From Smittium culicis (lineage: Eukaryota; Kickxellomycota; Harpellomycetes; Harpellales; Legeriomycetaceae): a stretch of DNA of 10,370 nt. Position numbers and translations under genes: made by a program. Each line of letters opens with the position of its first letter. Within the stretch, counting starts at the first letter, position 1. The notes beneath the pieces were generated by a model. The model was given only the letters and a program-made list of their open reading frames with translations, was not told the DNA's origin and did not search any database. The DNA lies in assembly GCA_001970855.1 (NCBI GenBank), contig LSSN01003830.1, positions 1-10,370 on the forward strand, in the 5' to 3' direction. Positions 6,973-10,370 of the stretch are shown here, piece by piece.

Positions 6973-8280
6973 CTTTAGTTTGCTATATTTTATAAAATAT
7001 AAATAATATAAAACTTTAGGGTATTCAAATTCTTCTTTCCATATATCACATGGCCTCATTACCAAAGATTAATGTTCATATTTCCGAATTTCTTTAATTA
7101 TAATATATCTATATATAAATTATCAATATTATTTGGATTATATTGAACACTAGATTTTTGCAATTTATATTGTTAAATTATATTAATTTTTCATTCTCTA
7201 AAAGCTCTATTTTTCCAAAACTCCTTTTTTTTCTTGTGTCTAATAGTATTATTTTTTAAATATTCTTTAAATCTGGATAATTGTTCAATTTTTGATTCAT
7301 AATTCAAACATTAATGTAAATATCAACAAAGTCTAGCATATCATGTTTGCTTAAGTGCAAAGTATTTATATTCGAGGTAAACGGATATATACATTTTCTT
7401 TATTTATTTTTGTTTTTTTGGTATTTAATGGTAATAAATAATCAACTACTTGCATTTGTGAGTTAAAAATTTTTTAGTCTATATGCACTGTTAAATTTTT
7501 CTATTTGCGAATTTGAAAATATATATTTTATAGAACTGAAATTAAATTCCCGCAATGGTTCATCCAGGTAAAAGGATTATGACAGATTTTTAAATCCGCT
7601 TTTAATTAACTAAGCCTAATTTATTGGATATTTTTTGTATTCTATCCCAATCTATTTTCTAGTTATATTTGAGCTTATTTAATTATTGAATATAATCATG
7701 CTGAAAACTTCAATAATGATCGAATTACTTTTTTAATGAACATTTTAATTTTTTTCGTAAGTTTCCCCCCTCAAAATACTGATAGTAAGACATTAAAAAT
7801 TTATTATGATTTTACCATTAAAATTTCCAATTTTTATAGCCGTTACTAGTATTCTTTAGTTATTATTTTCACATTTTTCTACAATTTTATACTTTTAGTG
7901 TTAATTAATGTTAGCTGTTAAATATGATCAGACATATTTAATAAACTCGAATGTTTATGGGTTTTCATTCTTGGCCAAATAAAAATAAATTTATAATCAG
8001 ATTATAAAATTTTTAGAATTTTTAAATGACAAAAATGTAATTTTACTCTTCGCTCCGTCTATGGGATCGGGTATTTCTAGGTTATTAAAGCTATATTACT
8101 AAATCATGTAAGGATAATATAAACACTTTTTTTTTATTGACCAAATTACAAGATAGTACCAAATCATCTTATATATTTACTAGAAGCGACTACAGTTAAT
8201 AATATTTGATCGTTTTTTCAGTATTAAAATTTACCAACTTATAGCCACAAAAATTATCTAGCTATGTGCTTTATGTGTAT
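6973..8280. other. Gene-free AT-rich stretch
   Basis: I see no gene. G and C are balanced over 7381-8400 (117 and 120). A weak hairpin (GGATT at 7574-7578 with AATCC at 7593-7597, extended by AAAA/TTTT across a GC bulge) and a C6 run (7765-7770) are the only local features. A short GC-richer patch lies at 8051-8071. Confidence 0.6.
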
Positions 8281-8281
8281 T

Positions 8282-8321
8282 TTAGCATTGATAGGTAAAT
8301 GATAAAGTTATTTTATGCTAA
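8282..8321. repeat. Inverted repeat near the base-skew switch
   Basis: TTAGCAT (8282-8288) and ATGCTAA (8315-8321) are exact complements with a 26-nt loop. It sits at the point where the plus strand changes from balanced G and C to strong G excess. Confidence 0.45.
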
Positions 8322-8938
8322 TATAATTTCTGGACTGTATTGCAAGAGTATTTGTTTATTTATTCGATAGCTATCAAATGTTAATATTTATAATAAAATC
8401 AGGTGTAAAATTCTAAAATTAAAAAAAAGTAAGTAAAAGGCATAGAGAGGGCATTTGTGGGTTGGATAGCTTTACAATAGTTTTGATATTAAGATGGATT
8501 TCATATTTTTTAGAGTATATTGCAAAGTTGATCAAACAAAAAGAGAGATCTTTAGTGTTAATTATATTAATTGCAACTCTTTTATCAAACAAATAAAACT
8601 CCATGTAATTAATTTTTTTAAGCATAGTTTTATAATATTTTGGTAAGGTGTTATCAGTATGATGTTATTTTTTTATAATTGTACATTCTAGGCTAAGTTT
8701 TATTATAAAAAATAAATATATCAGTGACTAACCAAGATTAAATTATTACCATTTTGTTAGGATAATGAATGTTTATAGTAAGATAAAAGATAAATAATTG
8801 AACTAAGGTATTAAAGTTGATATTTTATTTTATTACTGTGTTTGAGTTTGTGTACAGATATTTTTATTTCTTGCAGCATTGAATAATAAACAAAACATAA
8901 TGAAAGAGATGTATACTTAATCATGTGATTTTTGATAC

Positions 8939-8947
8939 GGGGAGGGG
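8939..8947 (+). other. G-tract pair
   Basis: GGGGAGGGG, two four-G runs separated by one A, preceded by GATAC. A similar pair, GGGAGGGGGGG, lies at 9053-9063 and is followed by GATACG. Such runs are rare in this AT-rich background. Confidence 0.8.
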
Positions 8948-9052
8948 AAAGATAGTCAGCTAATAAAACATAAGCATTGAAGGATTAGGAATGGAGAAAT
9001 GTGATAAGAGCGAAATAACTATATATTTCAGCTATTTTAATGGGCAGTTAAT

Positions 9053-9063
9053 GGGAGGGGGGG
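9053..9063 (+). other. G-tract pair with a G7 run
   Basis: GGG, A, then seven G in a row, followed by GATACG. Together with 8939-8947 and 9197-9222 it makes three G-rich tracts on the same strand within 290 bases. Confidence 0.8.
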
Positions 9064-9196
9064 ATACGTAATCAAGTGCAAATCATGCGCGTTTAAAATA
9101 ATATATGTATTACATACCAGTATAAATGTATTATTTATAAGCACAGTTTATTGAACAATTAGATATACTTTATAGCAATATCTTCATAGATTGTGC

Positions 9197-9222
9197 GGGG
9201 CAGGGCGAGGAGGAGGAGGAGG
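9197..9222 (+). other. Purine G-tract, possible G-quadruplex
   Basis: GGGG (9197-9200) and GGG (9203-9205) are followed by five GG pairs spaced by single A bases (9209-9222). This allows a two-tier G-quadruplex on the plus strand. The last part also reads as a repeated AGG unit that matches the bacterial ribosome-binding consensus AGGAGG; see the mini-frame at 9231. In eukaryotic DNA the same run would be a simple GGA repeat. Confidence 0.5.
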
Positions 9223-9230
9223 ATATTTTT

Positions 9231-9308
9231 ATGCTTTTGTTTATGGACAAAGCTGTGGAGAAATTCAGTTATAGTTACGAGTTTGAGGTAATACCTATTG
9301 ATTGGTGA
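9231..9308 (+). CDS. Possible 25-residue mini-ORF behind a strong AGGAGG
   Basis: An ATG at 9231 lies 8 bases after an AGGAGGAGG run and opens a frame of 25 codons, starting MLLFMDKAVEK and ending PIDW before TGA at 9306-9308. This is the only start in the window with a textbook Shine-Dalgarno sequence at good spacing. The product has no recognised motif and is short enough to be chance, and the AGG repeat may be a simple-sequence run. If the DNA is eukaryotic the ribosome-binding reading does not apply. Confidence 0.12.
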   Translation: MLLFMDKAVEKFSYSYEFEVIPIDW

Positions 9309-9432
9309 AACATTATTTCTGCGTTATTCAGAAAATAAGACTAGTGTGCAGCTAATATTTTAATTTATGGAAAGAGTGAGTATTCTTTCTGGCACAGCCT
9401 ACAGTAAAGACGTCTCAAATATTAAATCAGGC

Positions 9433-9481
9433 AGTCTACTAGGTATTTCATGAACCCTTACCCGCGCCGTAGACTATTTTT
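9433..9481 (+). terminator. Terminator-like hairpin with T5
   Basis: AGTCTAC (9433-9439) and GTAGACT (9469-9475) are exact complements. Within the loop GGTA (9442-9445) can pair with TACC (9459-9462). The outer stem is followed by A and five T (9477-9481), as in a Rho-independent terminator read on the plus strand. Its loop of 29 nt is long for that class, and no gene lies directly upstream except the 25-codon frame ending at 9308. Confidence 0.25.
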
Positions 9482-9645
9482 GACCTACAAAATATAGCCA
9501 ACATTGTTCAAATAAAATAATTTAATCCCAAGACCTTATGAATTATTGGCATATTTTAACTTAGCAGCAAATAATAAATTTGCTTATAAATCATAAACGA
9601 ATAAATAAATTGAATTTTTCCAAGTGTGTAGGACGGGAAAGGGTT
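9482..9645. other. Short gene-free stretch
   Basis: This is mostly AT-rich DNA without frames. At its end GGACGGGAAAGGG (about 9631-9643) continues the G-rich character of the previous kilobase, leading into the hairpin at 9646. Confidence 0.5.
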
Positions 9646-9665
9646 AAGCACCTTTATTAGTGCTT
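9646..9665. repeat. Small hairpin
   Basis: AAGCAC (9646-9651) and GTGCTT (9660-9665) form a perfect 6-bp stem with the loop CTTTATTA. Only one further T follows, so it is not a good terminator. It marks the left edge of the higher-GC block. Confidence 0.45.
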
Positions 9666-9673
9666 TGTAATAG

Positions 9674-10249
9674 GTAGAAGCCAATCATATTCAAATCGGG
9701 TTAAGAGATAAAGCTTGGAGTCTTGTGATACAGTACCTATTGGCCACAGCCGCCTTTTGGAGATGTTCAGCTAATTCGATAGATCGATTATTTTCCAGAT
9801 TCGGAGATATTTGATGGATCAGCGTTTATTCCAGGCTATGGTTGGGTGGAGCTATTATAATCAGATAAAACGAAACAAGTGGATGGTTTTAAATGAAATA
9901 ACCAATAAATGATCAGGTATTTGTGGGGCTAGCAGGATTGCTGAAGAGAAGTTTAAAGGATGAGAATCACTGACTAATAGCTGGCATGGCTAGACATCGA
10001 TCATTGGCCAGGCTTCAGAAGGAAACTCCATGTTCCTCAGCATTCATAGTATATAGTTGCTGCGTACGTCTACACTTTAACTCTGGAAACTCAAGTCTAG
10101 CAATTTATTGGCTAGTAATTCATAATATTATCTTGGCTAGCGTTTGATTGATGCAAAGAGATAAGGCTTTTGTTCGCTTAGATTGCAAAACCTCAATTTT
10201 ATCCCAAAACCCCAAGCTTATTTATAGAGATAATACAAAGCACATAAAT
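9674..10249 (+). pseudogene. Higher-GC block with a partly open, broken frame
   Basis: G+C is 208/540 (38.5%) over 9661-10200, far above the rest of the window. One plus-strand frame crosses the block in long open pieces: 46 codons (9674-9811), 17 (9815-9865), 23 (9902-9970), 57 (9974-10144) and 34 (10148-10249). Stops are TGA at 9812, TAA at 9866, 9890 and 9899, TGA at 9971 and 10145, and TAG at 10250. The translated pieces look protein-like (for instance IGLRDKAWSLVIQYLL near the start, AGMARHRSLARLQ later), with Trp, Arg, Gly and Ala well represented. I cannot match them to a family. Six internal stops against roughly 14 expected is suggestive, not decisive; other frames also hold pieces of 20-40 codons. 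It may be a dead gene, eukaryotic exons with introns removed from view, or simply higher-GC non-coding DNA. Confidence 0.2.
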
Positions 10250-10370
10250 TAGTCATGCCCAATCATAGACTATTTCACCAATTCTCTGCCATGATGATTC
10301 GATAACTATTTTTAAATTTCTATGATATTTGGTACCCATTTCATATCTACCAATAGAGATTGAGAGCTAT
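10250..10370. other. Window edge, nothing identified
   Basis: No frame, repeat or signal stands out. G+C falls again here. A GGTACC site lies near 10331, of no evident meaning. Confidence 0.5.

Larger units (their letters stand above)
8401..9420 (+). other. G-rich, gene-free segment
   Basis: By count G is 198 and C is 92 over these 1020 bases (skew about +0.37), against 117 and 120 in the preceding 1020 bases. Purine runs on the plus strand are frequent. I see no convincing gene. The minus-strand frame at 8419-8625 (68 codons) has no family motif and no ribosome-binding site and is at the length expected by chance. Confidence 0.7.

Noticed and set aside
8419..8625. Minus-strand 68-codon open frame
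   Set aside because: Chance-level length, no motif, no upstream signal, and it lies opposite a purine-rich strand that lowers stop frequency on the minus strand.
9779..9970. Minus-strand open pieces in the higher-GC block as a gene
   Set aside because: Two pieces of 40-45 codons lie in this region but are bounded by stops, have no motif, and are no longer than expected at 38% G+C.

Overview
This window is extremely AT-rich and almost free of recognisable genes. By hand count G+C is 237/1020 (23%) over 7381-8400, about 19% in a 240-base sample at 5581-5820, 290/1020 (28%) over 8401-9420, and 208/540 (38.5%) over 9661-10200. I found no rRNA, tRNA, CRISPR array, transposase, or any protein that I can assign to a family. 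The organism cannot be settled from these bases. Two readings fit: gene-poor nuclear DNA of an AT-rich eukaryote, or a heavily decayed stretch of an AT-rich symbiont or organelle genome. In favour of a eukaryote are a near-perfect heat-shock-element-like motif, T tracts of 14 and 15 bases, and the lack of ribosome-binding sites before the longest open frames. In favour of a decayed bacterial replicon are T over A bias through the middle, a sharp G-over-C switch near 8.3-8.4 kb, and frames that look like broken genes.

Layout. 1-550: a block dense in inverted repeats, with a (ACTAAG)4 run, the heat-shock-element-like motif and two tandem 35-bp units held inside a larger inverted repeat. It could be part of a repeat or LTR-type element, but no partner copy is in the window. 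551-1338: nothing. 1339-1701 (minus): the longest open frame, 120 codons, with a membrane-like N-terminus; it is the only frame clearly longer than chance predicts. 1702-5100: AT-rich DNA without genes, holding a long hairpin at 3635-3672 and a run of three hairpins at 4642-4859. 5134-5171: a compact palindrome cluster in a less AT-rich patch. 6006-6086: an inverted repeat with a 16-base arm. 6193-6972: two short frames (6193-6531, interrupted; 6751-6972, two hydrophobic segments) separated by a hairpin and a tandem 8-mer. 6973-8400: nothing convincing. 8401-9420: G-rich + strand with three polypurine/G-tract sites. 9433-9475: a terminator-like hairpin. 9661-10249: a higher-GC block with one partly open frame that may be a dead gene.

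The pieces do not form a visible pathway or operon. The calls below are structural observations with low-confidence coding candidates; most of the window is best described as non-coding or decayed DNA.
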